Shown piece by piece: positions 45,606-56,902 of a stretch of 60,000 nucleotides of DNA (positions are counted from its first letter, which is position 1; every line of letters begins with the position of its first letter). A program made the position numbers and the translations under genes. The stretch lies in NCBI RefSeq assembly GCF_964355755.1, contig NC_092679.1:13136932-13196931 (forward strand), given 5' to 3'. The notes beneath the pieces were generated by a model. It did not search any database. It saw only the letters and a program-made list of their open reading frames with translations, and had not been told where the DNA came from. Source of the DNA: Antedon mediterranea (lineage: Eukaryota; Echinodermata; Crinoidea; Comatulida; Antedonidae).

Positions 45606-46540
45606 GATGCCGTACTAAATAAATGCACAATATCTAATCAATTGCTGCTATACCGTAATTAGAAATTTAAAAGTTATTATTATATTTGTTTTTGTTTACT
45701 TTTCAGTTTTTTATTTACTATTATTATTAAGATTGTATACAGTATGTTGTGAGCAATTTGAACTTGAACTCATATTCTAAAAGTCTTTATAAATATTACA
45801 GTTATTTGATTCCCAGGAAAGCTCTCTATTTCATAAGTAGATTAGACCATTATACGAAATAAAAATAATTATATTCTGAACAAATTGAGCCATAAATGGT
45901 GTATCTCAGTCAGTCATTATCGAAATATAGCATATCAAGGTCAATGGTCAAACATGTCGTTTCTTGTCATTTGTTGTCAAACTGTTTCATTAGAGTAAAT
46001 ATAAATAAGTATATTCTCAGTATTTAGAGCCCAATTTTAAATCTCTACCACACATAGTTGCCGAGATATGGAAATTCTACATAGATAAAGTTAAAGGTCA
46101 ATAACCTTTACTTCCAAACCATTTTTTGACAAAATGTCTCATTACAATAAATGTAAATATGTACATTCTGAACAATTTGAGCCATCATTTGTTTCCCTAC
46201 GGTCAGTTGTTACCAAGATACAACATATCAAGGTCAAAGGTCAAATTGTCAGAAATGGTATTTCCGGTCATTTTTGGCCAAAATGTTCTATTATAGCGAA
46301 TATAAATATGTATGTTCTGAGTATGTTGGTACCAAAATTATATCAATAGACCAACTAGTTTAGGAGGTATGGCCATTTTCACTTTTTATCTATTTCGACG
46401 GCCATCTTGAAAAAAAACACCTTCCGGGGGTCGAAATTATTGAGACTTTTTTTCTGTTATTTAGTACACCTAATACTACCAAAATCTGTTGAAAAACCTT
46501 TTGTTGCAATTTTTTGAGGTGAAACCTTATTTCTACTCTA

Positions 46541-47058
46541 CTAACATAAAATCTTTGTTAAGCCAATTTCTCGAAATCGTTTATAGCACAGTACATCCAG
46601 ATAACCTCATCAGCAAAACCTTCATATATTATGATTTCCACAGTATTTGGTTCGCCAGTTATAAGATATAACTCTTCGCCATTTTCAAAGTAGAAATGTT
46701 GAAGTTTATTATTAACAAATTAATATTTTTGTAATTTTTCTGGTCTTTGAATTATTAAATATTATTTAAAAATCCAATTTATTTCATAAACCTTGCATCA
46801 TAATGTGAAAACATTTTTTGTGTCTCAATTATACATAATCAAGTATTTAATTCATAAATGTCCCGTCCGACGTTTCAGGTTATTTTTTTTAATTATTTGA
46901 GAAGTAATGATAACAAAATCGTATTATTTCATTTTCTCATTAGACTATATCATTTACTTATTATCATGATACAAAAAGTTCCAGTCCAGTTTGCAGTGTA
47001 TGTTTACCCTAAAAGATAAACATTTATTATTCAACTATGTTTACCTTTACTCTTATAG
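46541..47058. other. Intron 5' of the 7TM exon
   Basis: A short stretch at 46605-46665 reads SKTFIYYDFHSIWFASY, faintly like the hinge after LGR repeats, but it lacks Cys and a donor site, so I do not call it an exon. Confidence 0.4.
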
Positions 47059-48181
47059 GGAGTCGGATTTGTCATGTTTATGTTCCATTGTTGGTGACAT
47101 TGATTGCAGTCCCGGCGTAGATCCATTTTCTTCATGTGAAGATTTACTAGAAAGTGAATACATACGGATATTGATGTGGATTATTGTAATTTCAGCAGTT
47201 AGTGGCAATTTAGTCGTTATCATATCACGACAGTGTAAAAAGGATAACAACACAAGTAATGATAACGAAATTAATAAAGTGCAAACCACACTCATCACCA
47301 ACCTTGCCGTGTCTGACCTGCTAATGGCAGTCTATTTGATTATCATTTTAAGTGTAGATATGTATTACAGAGGGCGATATGCAAAATTTGACTCGGATTG
47401 GAAAGAGAGTTTTCTTTGCAGTGTTGCTGGTGCAATTGCAATTCTCTCTGGTCAGTCTTCGGTTTTTACATTAATGCTTCTGAGCATCGACCGTGCTATA
47501 AACATCGCTTATCCATTTAGTACCAAACGTCTTTGTTGCAGAAACTGTAGAATTATTATCGGAATTGCATGGCTATGTTGGATTGTGCTCAGTTTTCTTC
47601 CACTAATAGCTAACTTCATTGATTTAGGCTGGTATTATTTTGGATATAATTTTGATAGATTAAATTCTAATAGTTATTATTATTATGGAGTGAAAAGCGT
47701 GTGCCTTGCACTACCGTTATCAAAAAGCCATTGGCCAGGCTGGGAGTATGCTTTTGCTATCTACATCGGATTCAACTGTTTAGGTTTTATCATCATCGCT
47801 GTGAGTTATGTAATCATTTTCGTGTCTATCAAGCGCTCATCAGCAGGTGCTAACAGAAAACGAAGCAGAAAAGAAGATATCAAACTAGCAGTGAAAATAG
47901 GTTTTCTCATTTTCACAGATTTTTGTTGCTGGTTTCCTATTGTATTGATGGCAATTGGTTCTGAACTGGATTGGTGGGCACTTCCTGTGGAAATATATGT
48001 TTTTTCAGCGATGTTCATCATACCAATTAACTCCTCGGTCAATCCCTATCTTTACACAATTATCGATTGTTGCTTTCAGAAACCAATTGTTGCCAATACC
48101 AATCGAACACGGCCGGTGGCTGTTATACAGCTTCAGGAAATGAGACCTAGAAATACTGACAGATACAATTTAAACATGTAA
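47059..48181 (+). CDS. LGR receptor: hinge and seven-transmembrane exon
   Basis: The acceptor is 'ctcttatag'; the first base completes the Leu codon of the LRR exon at 42710. The stop is at 48179-48181; 373 codons. The hinge holds CLCSIVGDIDCSPG and FSSCEDLLES, the Cys-rich lead-in of LGRs. TM1 contains SGNLVVI, TM2 NLAVSDLLMAVY, TM3 ends in LLSIDRAINIAYPF (DRA in place of E/DRY), TM5 WEYAFAIYIGFN, TM6 IGFLIFTDFCCWFPIV, TM7 NSSVNPYLYT (NPxxY variant). The TM6 and TM3 text is characteristic of LGRs, nearest in feel to relaxin-receptor/GRL101-like types. The short tail ends RPRNTDRYNLNM. The upstream ATG at 46991 is intronic. Acts at the plasma membrane; ligand unknown. Confidence 0.93.
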
Positions 48182-48599
48182 AACTTTTGCCATTTATTTC
48201 TTATAAAAATGCGGGTAAATCCTTTAGTAAGCATTAGTTTGCAATATTTTAACACGGCATTTCTGTCTAATATTTGTTTAGGAAAAAATAGAATTCATTG
48301 TAATCGCTTTAGGAATGTCATCCTGTTGAATGCATTTCATAGAAAAAAGAGAGAATTACTTTACAATGACGAATATTCTTGTTTTACTTACTTTTTTAAA
48401 ATATCATTTTGTTTCTTTCTTTCAGTTTATATTGTTTATGTATATTTTTGTCAAATATGAAGAAACTATTTTTCCACTTAGTAAGATGTTCCTGTCTACT
48501 ATTTTTGACAAAAAACGGTCACATGAGTGAAATCATTTTAAAAGTGTATACTATTACTACTATCACTATTATATAGGAAAATTCTAACTTTTTTTTTTC
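48182..48599 (+). other. Probable 3' UTR of the receptor gene
   Basis: AT-rich sequence after the stop, with no repeat border until the LINE. I found no clear AATAAA signal here. Confidence 0.4.
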
Positions 48600-48643
48600 T
48601 AAGTTTTACATATAATCGTTTTAAATCGTGGCGTACTTGTGTT

Positions 48644-49687
48644 GTGAACATGTTGTGGAACTACAGTTTGGTGATATTTATGTGTTATTTGATTGTTTCG
48701 TCGACTATCAAATTGGTTGAAGCTAAGCCTACAACTGTTGTCTATTCTCGCTGCCTGCTGTTCACGCTCGGGAAGAAATCCCTTGAAAGCGCGCCAAGCT
48801 CAGAAGATATTGCTCTTTGTCTGCCGGACTGGGTGCCTAAGCGAAACGATCCTACCCGTAAACGCAAAGGCCATCGTGGAGGAATACGACACAGATTACA
48901 AAAGCGAAGAAACACTCTAGCATTACCGCAGATTACTTTTACAAATACGAGGTCAGTACTGAATAAAATCGAAGAATTTCAGAGCCTAGTCAAATATGAT
49001 ACATACTTTACAAACTCATGCATAATTGATCTTATCGAGACCTGGCTAAAGACGGAAACTCCTGACAGTGCTGTAGATTTAAATGGTTTCCAATTATTCA
49101 GAAATGACCGGATCCCAGAACTATGCGGCAAGAAATGCGGAGGAGGTCTAGGTTTATATATAAACAGAAATTGGTGCACAAATATTACTGTAAAAAAATC
49201 AATCTGTGAGAGAAATATCGAGCTTTTATGCATATCGCTTAGACCGTACTACCTTCCTAGGGAGTTTAATCAAATCCATGTGATCCTGATTTATATTCCA
49301 CCCGATGCAAATGCGGATGAAGCCGCTCGTATTGTCGGAGATACTGTGAGTAATATATCAGAGGCGTCCCCTGATTCTCCTAAATTCGTACTTGGAGATA
49401 TAAACCACAGCGGTAAAGAAATAAAGAAAGCGTTGCCTACTTTCAAAAAGTACGTTGATAAACCTACTCGAGACGGGAATATCCTGGACCAGTGCTTCTG
49501 TAATTTAAACAAAGCCTATAGGTGTATTATCAACGCTCCTATTGCAAGTTCTGATCATAACGTCGTTACCCTATTACTAACATATAGACAAAAAATTAGA
49601 GCGGAAAAGCTTACCAGTAAAATAATTAAAGTTCGAAATAGTGAGGCAATAGAAAAGCTACAGGAATGTTTCCAGTCTACTGATTAG
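48644..49687 (+). pseudogene. LINE endonuclease domain
   Basis: After a basic stretch (KRKGHRGGIRHRLQKRRN) the APE-type endonuclease follows: TFTNTRSVLNKIEEF, IIDLIETWLKTETPDS (catalytic Glu), GGGLGLYINRNWC, LRPYYLPREFNQIHV, FVLGDINHSG (GDxN) and IASSDHNVVTLL (SDHN). The order and 'PYYLPREF' block are typical of Rex1/Babar-like elements. The frame ends in a stop created by the nested insertion. The GDFN motif is altered to GDIN. Confidence 0.88.
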
Positions 49688-50314
49688 ACTGTCCAATACA
49701 AATACTTAGGTACTATAATTGACAACAAATTAAAATGGGAGTCAAACTCTCTCATGATTTCCAAGAAGGCATCTCAAAGGCTCTACTTTCTCAGAAAACT
49801 CAAGCAAATTAGAGTTGATAACACTATTTTAATTCTATTTTATCAAAGTATTATTCAAAGTATTTTATCTTTTAGCATTGGATGTTTTTATGGTAACTTT
49901 ACTGAAAATGATAAGAAAAATATTGAGAGACCACGTAAAATTGTACAACGTATTATTAAAGCTGATCTTACGCCTTGTTCATTTATCTATGAAAAGAGTA
50001 TTCTAAAAAAAGTAAACAATATTATGAAAGACCCCACTCATCCGTTACATTACTGTTTGAACTTTGTAGAACTAGAAAATCCTTCGTTGTAAATAGCATT
50101 CATATTTTTAATTCTAATGTAAGACGTTAATGCAATTTTTAATAGTTTTACATTTTTAACAGTATTTTTAACTTTTTATCTTGTATTTTTAATCTGTTAT
50201 AATACTGCACGTTTTTAAATTGTTGCAATATTGTTGTTTTAATCTACCAAGCAAAGTGAATTTCCATTTTTATGGACAAATAAAATTTCTTGAATCTTGA
50301 ATCTTGAATCTTGA
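49684..50314 (+). mobile_element. 5'-truncated LINE nested in the Rex1-like LINE
   Basis: It starts with YKYLGTIIDNKLKWESNS and runs through SQRLYFLRKLKQIRVD to its own stop at 50092, the C-terminal end of a related RT. Its 3' end is 'cttgaatcttgaatcttga'. It interrupts the host LINE between codons for TD and WS; a 5-bp 'tgatt' at both sides may be the target duplication. Confidence 0.8.
49754..50092 (+). pseudogene. C-terminal RT tail of the nested LINE
   Basis: 112 codons. IVQRIIKADLTPCSFIYEKS and DPTHPLHYCLNF correspond position by position to VGRITGSRHNLDDLCNR and DSNHPLNKYYVK of the host LINE, so the two are relatives of the same clade but not the same family. No catalytic motif present. 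Confidence 0.75.
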
Positions 50315-50366
50315 TTGGTCAGCACTTATTGATTCACCCAGTGACCTTAATTAAGCAGTACAAGTT

Positions 50367-52180
50367 GTGAATGATTATATCTCATTTTGCGAGGAATTAT
50401 GTGTTGAAACTAAACGTGTCACCTTTTATCCAAATCAGAAGCCTTGGTTTACGCATCAAGTCAAAGCACTCATTCGCGAACGATCAAATGCCTTTAAAAG
50501 TGGTGATACAGTTCGCATTAAATCTATAAAAGCAGAAATAAAGAATGAGATAAAAAGAGCAAAATATTTATTTAAAGGAAAGCTTGAAAATTCCATGAAA
50601 TCTGGAGATGCCAAGGCTGCCTGGAATTGTATGAATATTATGTCTGGTGTTAAAACAAAAAAGAAGATGGACCTTTCGCTATATAATGACGGTGATAAAT
50701 GTGTTAATGACCTAAACAAGCACTTTGCGCGATGTGAGAATGCCAGTCCTACCAATTGTACCAATCTGACTTAAAATATTATTACTAGCGAACAAGTTAA
50801 GATTCAGCCATGGAAAATTGAAAAGTTGTTCAAAAAAGTTAAACGAAATAAAGCAACTGGTCCTGATAACATTAGCGGCTGTATTCTGAGGACATGTGCC
50901 CATGAACTGTCTATTCCTTTTACCAAACTGTTTCAACTGTCGTTAGATAATCATATTGCACCATCGGTCTGGAAAGATGCATCTATTATTCCAGTACCCA
51001 AAATTTCAAACCCTAAGATTTTGAATGACTACCGCCCAATAGCCTTAACCTCGACAGTGATGACATGTTTTGAAAAATGTATGTGTAATAACTTAATTAT
51101 TACTCCCTTATCCCATTTAATTGATCCATATCAGTTTGCATACCAATCATGCAGATCTGTCGATGATGCGATCCTAACTGTTACCCAACTGTTAAACCAG
51201 CATACAAATAACTTAAGTTGTTCTGCGAGAGTAACCTTTGCTGACTTCTACTCAGCATTTAATACCCTTAATCCTGCCATCTTAATAGATAAGTTGAGTA
51301 AGTTAGAGGTGAACCCATCCATAATTAAATGGATTGAAAGTTTCTTATGTAATCGAACACAGAAGGTATCTCTTGGTAACTATAAGTCGAGTGTGATCAA
51401 CACGAATATAGGATCACCCCAAGGATGTGTGTTAAGCCCCCTCTTATTTATTTTATATACCAATGACTGTAAGTCAACTTCTAGTAGCATACATTATTTA
51501 AAATACGCGGATGACACCACCATTGTTGGCCTATTAAAAAACAGAGCTAGTGAAATTGAATATCAAGATGAAATCGTTGCTTTTTCGAATTGGTGTAAGG
51601 CAAATTGCTTCTTACTAAACGAAAAAAGAACCAAAGAAATAATAATTGATTTTCGAAAAAAATTTACTCCTCTGACTCCCCTAAAAATTAATAATCAGGA
51701 AATTGAATCTGTTGAAAGCTACAAAAACCTAGGTGTGACTGTTGATAACAAATTTAGCTGGGAGAAACACTATAAAAAAAGGATACACGACTGTTCTTTC
51801 TCAGAAAACTGAGAAATTATGGGGTAGATAGAACTGTATTAAATTTATTTTACTCTTCGATAGTTGAGAGTGTGCTCACTTTCTGTTGTGTTGCCTGGTT
51901 TTGTGGATGTAGAACAGAAGAAAAAAACAGATTACAACGAATATTAAATAAAGTAGGTAGGATCACAGGATCTAGACATAATTTGGATGACCTTTGCAAC
52001 AGAATCATAAGAAATAAGGCTATGAAAATATGCGACGACTCAAACCACCCTTTAAATAAATATTATGTTAAAATGAGATCAAAAAGACTAAATGTGATGA
52101 GATCGTGCAATAGTAGGGTAATGCGATATTTTAATTCTTTTGTTCCGTATTCCATTAGACTGTTAAATGATATTGCATAA
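50367..52180 (+). pseudogene. LINE reverse transcriptase of the Rex1/Babar-like element
   Basis: The linker (KPWFTHQVKALIRERSNAF) leads to NKATGPDNISGCILRTCAHE, WKDASIIPVPKISNPKILND, YRPIALTSTVMTCFEKCM, ADFYSAFNTLNP, SPQGCVLSPLLFILYTND and the catalytic YLKYADDTTIVG. The first linker frame ends at 50774, after which the line continues from about 50780 in the same frame; the frame is lost again near 51812, and the thumb and tail are in the next frame at 51800-52180 (VWFC-type motif, CNRIIRNKAMKICDDSNHPL). The RT box itself is intact. Confidence 0.9.
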
Positions 52181-52398
52181 TTTGTAATGTTTGATGTATT
52201 GCAGTTTTTTTTATTATATATATAGTCAAAAGTAGTTTTGTGTTCATACTTAGTACATTGTTAAATAATATATAGTGTTTTTAAATATTGAAATTAATTA
52301 TTTTTTATGAAACGTTTTATATATTTTTGTACTATATTGTGAAAAGCACTCAAAAATATTTTCCTATGTGGACGAAATAAAGTTGAATTGAATTGATT

Positions 52399-54375
52399 GA
52401 ACAACTTTACAGTAGGTCCACGACCGACGACACATCGATTGACCTGACCTAGGTTGATCATCGGTCGTCTCAAATCAAAAACTCGCTATTGATTAAATAT
52501 GGATTCATTAAATAAAAGTTTAGTTTAGAAAAGTGTATGTTTTATAAAACAAATAATAAACATTCTTGTGTATATTATTTATGGTAATGTTAATGATTTG
52601 AGGTATGAAAAACTGAATGAACATTCATTTCGTAATTTTTGTTGTTGTTGTAATTATATAAGTTTAGTGAGTTCTATAATTTTTTAAATTAAAATTGAAA
52701 TTGAAATAAATCATCATTGTTATTTGGGAGTTTTAAATTGTTTATCATATTAAGTATACTTAAATTGTACATTCTGCATTAAGGTACAGTAGTTTCATGG
52801 TTTCTTGATTATTAAACATTTTGTAGATAAAAATAAACCGTCAATGTTTTTAGAAAGTTTAAACTTCATAATTAGACAGTTTGACCACTAAATCATTATA
52901 AAAAATATTTAAAAATGTAGGCCTACATTATTATAATTAATGTTTTTATTTTTTGTTATCTTAGGTGTATCTTTTATTTCCATACATAAGTTCCATATCA
53001 CACATATTTTTCTCTAAAAACATTTTCATTTCAGTACACTATGCATATTATTCTATTAACAATGTTTGTTTTTATCATCTGCTTACATACAAGTTTTTTT
53101 AAAAGTTGTATTCATTTTCCATTATTTTTTTGTTTGTATCTTTTTCTATATAATTTCTACTACTACTGCTTTCCTCTTTTTATACATAATAATCTCTTTG
53201 ACACATTTCCATTAACATTTTTTTTATTAACATAGTTGTTTTTGTTTTTTTTTCATCTACATGCGCATTCGTTTCTTTATATAATTATTATTATAATTAA
53301 TGTTATTTATGTGAAGGATGTGTAGATTAAAAATAACTTATTCAATAGAAAAGGATAGATAAAGTGCACTTTACAGGCATACAGCAATGTGTTTGCCAAT
53401 GCATTAGGCCTACATTGTTTGTGTTTGTCATATGATAAAACTTACTATCGGTATATTAGTTTATATTATACAAATTGCTATAAAGCTATTGCTAAGTATA
53501 TTGATTTGTTTATACTTTTAAGTAGCCTTCATTTTAAAAGATACCGTAATTAAGATATCGTAGATCTTCGTTTTAAAATATTATAGAATTGGTTTGTATT
53601 AATTATGATTTTAATTATAACTACTGTGTCATGATGCACAATTTAACGATTAAAATAAAGTAGAATTAGTTAAAATTGTGTGATGTTGTTTGTATTATTT
53701 GAGTTTGTTATAGGCTTACTTTACTGACAATGATGCGAGTAAACCGGATCACTATCAAATGTAGGTTACAGCGAGCGAGATGGTTCGATAGTGCGAAGGT
53801 GGTTACATAGCTTTACAGCTCAACAAAGATGATCACCACTTGTCTATAACATAAACAATGGTGGTATACAGTTTGACTGTTTTGCCTTCTTAACGCCTAC
53901 ACTTCATCAGACGTGTAGTTCAAAAACTAACACTACAATTGATCTATATAGATACGGTAGTTCTTGGTACAAGGTAAATTTTCCGATTTTTTTTACATTC
54001 ATTCATTCATTCTTCTCTCGTTGTTCTTGTCGTTGCCCATTTCTCATTCCGATCCATATATTTAATAAATATGTACATGTAATAAAATGTAATTCCAGTC
54101 GCCAAAAAATTGCAATGGGCTAAATATGTATAAAGCTTAATACAGTAGGCCTACATTATTCATGCAATTCGGTCAACGAAAATCCCACAACAAAGTGCAT
54201 TATATCTATTTAAGCGCTAATTGATTATAATATATCGACGTACCAGTTTCAAAAACAATCTGGAAGATAGTATTTATTTCGCGAAATTGTCTCCACTGAC
54301 AATTCCACCTTCACCAAATTGTATTCAATGTGAAGTTTTTCAACGTGTGATAGGCCTATTATTCACGTGAGTGAG
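52399..54375. other. Intergenic AT-rich stretch
   Basis: No supported gene. The frame at 53041-53235 is a Phe/Leu-rich translation of T-rich DNA. A (cattcatt)n run lies near 53997-54012. Confidence 0.5.
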
Positions 54376-54690
54376 TGAGTGGCCGAGTGAGTGAGTGAGT
54401 GGCCGAGCGGTTAAGACAGTGGAACCGTAATTACGTAGCCATAACATCGGCAGGGGTTCGAGGCTCACTCACTCCATGGTTCTGGTGATAGAACGAGTCG
54501 TCTCGGATAAGGACTATAAACCGTAGGTCCAGTGTATACATCTAGCTCGTGTGCACTTTAAAGAACCTAGTTCTTTCGAGACGAGTTACCCCGGTGTAAT
54601 AGTACATCACAGCCACTGATCACCAACTGGGCCCTCTGGGAGACCAGTCATTAACTGAAGAGGTTACCCAGTATAAATATAAATTTCAAT
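54376..54690 (+). mobile_element. tRNA(Leu/Ser-type)-derived SINE
   Basis: 'agtggccgagcggttaaga' is a class II tRNA A box, and 'caggggttcgaggctcactc' carries the B box. The body ('ggactataaaccgtaggtcc', 'gagacgagttaccccggtgt') is shared in part with 14280-14420. It ends in 'cagtataaatataaattt'. A gagtgagtgagtg microsatellite sits at its 5' edge. Confidence 0.8.
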
Positions 54691-55139
54691 CAATTTCCAT
54701 CTTATAGCTAAATCGTCTCATTTCATTGTTACTTACTTAAAAGGGAAGTTATTCAACTTTTAATAATATAATTAGGCCTACCCTTTTAGAAAATAAGTTA
54801 GTTTCTATACACGGAAATCTTTAGTAAAAGGTGAAATATTTACTTGTGTAATGCAGAGAAATCAGAGTAAAGAGAAACATGTACAATAATTATTATATGC
54901 ATAGACCTACCTATCGAAATAATTATTAATTATATATAACTTGTTTGAACTTTAATGGAATTAGAGAAATTTCATTAGCAATACTAATTTAAATCATTCT
55001 TTAATCATTCAAATAATACTGTAGGCCTATTCTATCTGAAACCCACCTAGTTAGGCCAACTGACCTGAATTGATAAACTGACCATATTGAGTATGGATTG
55101 TATATATGCATTATAGTTTTATACTCTACCAACAAGGCT
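54691..55139. other. Intergenic AT-rich stretch
   Basis: Nothing supportable. Confidence 0.4.
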
Positions 55140-55457
55140 CAAACTAAATCATCCTTAACAAATTACTTAAGACATAAAAATGAACCTAAAATGGAAAAAT
55201 ACTTATTGGAAAAACGTAGCTACCATGCATCAAGTCTAAAATTCAAAGCTCGTTCTAACTTATTGCCACTCGAAGGAAGAAAGGAAGCTTGGTCACCACA
55301 GCATTTAGGATCATGTTTGTTATGTAATTGTGGTGAAAAAGAAACAATTTATCACTTTGTATTCAATTGTACTAGATTAATTAATATTAGAAACTCAATA
55401 TTTAAACAACTTAAAGAAGATCTATACGACAATGATTTGCATAAAATATGGGACTAA
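55140..55457 (+). pseudogene. LINE ORF2 3' fragment related to the element at 25-31.6 kb
   Basis: NYLRHKNEPKMEKYLLEKRS, LKFKARSNLLPLEGRKEAW and CLLCNCGEKETIYHFVFNC align in order with the C-terminal zinc-cluster region at about 30770-30990 (KNEPKLEQYLLDK, LKFKLRSNTLPLERK, CKLCNRNEEETIMHFLLTC). Only this end survives. It is a diverged relative, not a recent copy. Confidence 0.82.
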
Positions 55458-55749
55458 AAAGATAAGAAATATGTAAATCTGCAGGTATATATGCTCTATC
55501 AGATTACATATAAGTGAAGAAACTATGTTAATGAGATACAATTTTTTTTGTGCTACTACTATCTTGTATGGTTTGTGTAAATATATTTTATTTCTAGATA
55601 ATTTGAAGGAAAAAAAAGAAAAGACAAAAAAAAGCAAGAAGTTTTTTTATTTTTTTATAGATTGATGATAAAAAAACAATGATGAAGGATAAGAAAATTG
55701 GCAGTTTTTATTAACTATTATCACAAAAAGCATTTGATAAAGGAAAATT
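55458..55749. other. AT-rich stretch
   Basis: No supported feature; A-rich runs near 55605-55640. Confidence 0.4.
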
Positions 55750-55990
55750 ATATTACAGTAGCCGTATTGTCGTCTGCGGGTATTTTTCAAGACGGACATC
55801 CATGAGACAGTGTATACCACGATCAAAAAACACCCCTATTTGGGGCAAATCGTTGAACCTAAATTCGTTTTAATCGTCAATAACTAATTATCGAACTCAA
55901 TTTAATTAGTAAACAGGGTTACATTAGGCGGTTAAAATCAGTACCGAAAGTACGAACCAACTTTATATACCATCGAGTAAACATTCTAGA
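55750..55990 (-). repeat. Dispersed repeat, intact copy (empty site of the Ty3 insertion)
   Basis: This is the reverse complement of 18670-18719 joined to 24067-24240, with the LTR element absent and a single GTAC. Confidence 0.85.
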
Positions 55991-56352
55991 AATAACGCGC
56001 GATTTACCAAATTTTGCCCTTACGTAAATTTATATATAGATAAAACAAAATGTTAAGAAAGTATGTGACTATAAATACCATGGACTCTAATATATAGGTC
56101 CATACATTCCAAATTTGAGGTTTCTGTGTCTGTTGTGTTTTGTAGAGTTGTGTATAAATCCAAATGTAGAAAAATTCCGATGCTGTGAGTATCAAAGTAC
56201 CAATTGAGGATAATTGCAAAATGATGAAGTAAAACATTCAGACAAACTTGCATTTTATATGTGTGTGTTTTTTTATGTAAGATGTTTAAGTATAAGTAGT
56301 GAATTGTGTTTTTATCAAAGATTTTAAGTATATATATATTTGTAAATATGCT
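55991..56352. other. AT-rich stretch
   Basis: Overlapping minus-strand frames here are Phe/Ile/Tyr-rich with no motif; I do not call them genes. Confidence 0.4.
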
Positions 56353-56500
56353 TTTTGACACATGTGAGCCCGATAAACAAAAACAAGGAAACAAGTATTG
56401 GTTGTAAAGTTATTTAATATGAATGGCAAGTCATCGTTGCAGCATGCACGTAAAAGGAAAACATAAAAAAGGAACATTGGGATGCTCTGAAAGGGCCAAA
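56353..56500. repeat. Direct repeat, copy 1 (148 bp)
   Basis: 'ttttgacacatgtgagcccg' through 'gctctgaaagggccaa' recurs without visible change at 56678-56825 (offset 325). The first copy is followed by 'acacatgtctcaaaatcgta', partly the inverse of the 'cacgtgattttgacacatgt' that opens the second copy. Confidence 0.88.
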
Positions 56501-56677
56501 ACACATGTCTCAAAATCGTAATTGAAAACAAAATAAAGAGGGAGTGGAGGGAGGGAAGTGAAAATTATTTTACTTAGCCAAAAACTGGCGTGGTAATCTG
56601 TTGACAGCGTGAGGTGAAGAGGATGAGATGCTCACGTTGTCAAAAGATGATTGCGAGGGCGCCCCGCAATCACGTGA

Positions 56678-56825
56678 TTTTGACACATGTGAGCCCGATA
56701 AACAAAAACAAGGAAACAAGTATTGGTTGTAAAGTTATTTAATATGAATGGCAAGTCATCGTTGCAGCATGCACGTAAAAGGAAAACATAAAAAAGGAAC
56801 ATTGGGATGCTCTGAAAGGGCCAAC
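56678..56825. repeat. Direct repeat, copy 2 (148 bp)
   Basis: See 56353-56500. Its position downstream of the tyrosine recombinase suggests it may be part of the retroelement's terminal repeat system, but this is inference. Confidence 0.85.
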
Positions 56826-56902
56826 ACAGTTGGCAACGAAGGGGCCAACGAAGCAGCCCAAATTAAGTGCAGGTAGAACCGATGACAAGCCATTCAGATG
56901 AT

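Larger units (their letters stand above)
42951..46540. mobile_element. Large palindromic (foldback-like) element, ~1.4-kb arms
   Basis: About 42960-44340 and 45100-46530 are inverted copies of each other (for example 'ggtttttcaacggattttgg' and its counterpart at 46475-46500; 'ctcaaccgcatcagaaactt' and its counterpart near 44265). The unpaired centre carries the N-terminal part of a protein gene running into the right arm; the left arm carries the C-terminal part of the same gene on the minus strand. The outer arm parts contain degenerate subrepeats with 'tgacctttgaccttgatatg'. Exact ends and target duplication are not resolved. It lies in the receptor intron before the 7TM exon. Confidence 0.85.
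13871..48181 (+). other. Locus of an LRR-containing G-protein-coupled receptor (LGR, relaxin-receptor/GRL101-like)
   Basis: All recognisable exons lie on the + strand, have AG acceptors and GT donors, and keep one splice phase. After the N-cap exon each exon ends with two bases of a Leu codon and the next supplies the third. The chain is N-cap exon, LRR exons, one LRR exon split by a Helitron, two more divergent LRR exons, then one exon with ectodomain hinge and all seven membrane helices. In known LGRs the LRRs bind glycoprotein or insulin/relaxin-like ligands and the 7TM domain signals through G proteins. The 5' start (signal peptide, possible LDLa modules) was not found. The 19-kb gap between 14640 and 33625 is filled by transposons, so the 5' exons could belong to a neighbouring paralogue. 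Confidence 0.65.
48600..52398 (+). mobile_element. Rex1/Babar-like LINE, containing a nested LINE fragment
   Basis: An endonuclease segment (48644-49683) and an RT segment (50315-52180) form one element once the inserted 49688-50310 fragment is set aside; the host line 'CFQSTD|WSALIDSPSD' is continuous. The 3' end is 'aaataaagttgaattgaatt', a short (ttgaa)n tail near 52378-52398. It inserted just downstream of the receptor gene in the same orientation. Stops and one frameshift make it defective. The 5' end is uncertain. Confidence 0.85.

Noticed and set aside
46489-46671. Possible LGR hinge exon
   Set aside because: Lacks the conserved Cys residues and any GT donor; the first half lies in the palindromic element.
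46991-47058. ATG at 46991 as start of a single-exon GPCR
   Set aside because: The bases before 47059 are intron-like with a polypyrimidine/AG acceptor, and the phase fits the upstream LRR exons; a receptor starting there would lack a signal peptide and ectodomain.
53041-53235. Hydrophobic 64-codon ORF
   Set aside because: Phe/Leu/Ile run from T-rich DNA, no start context or motif.
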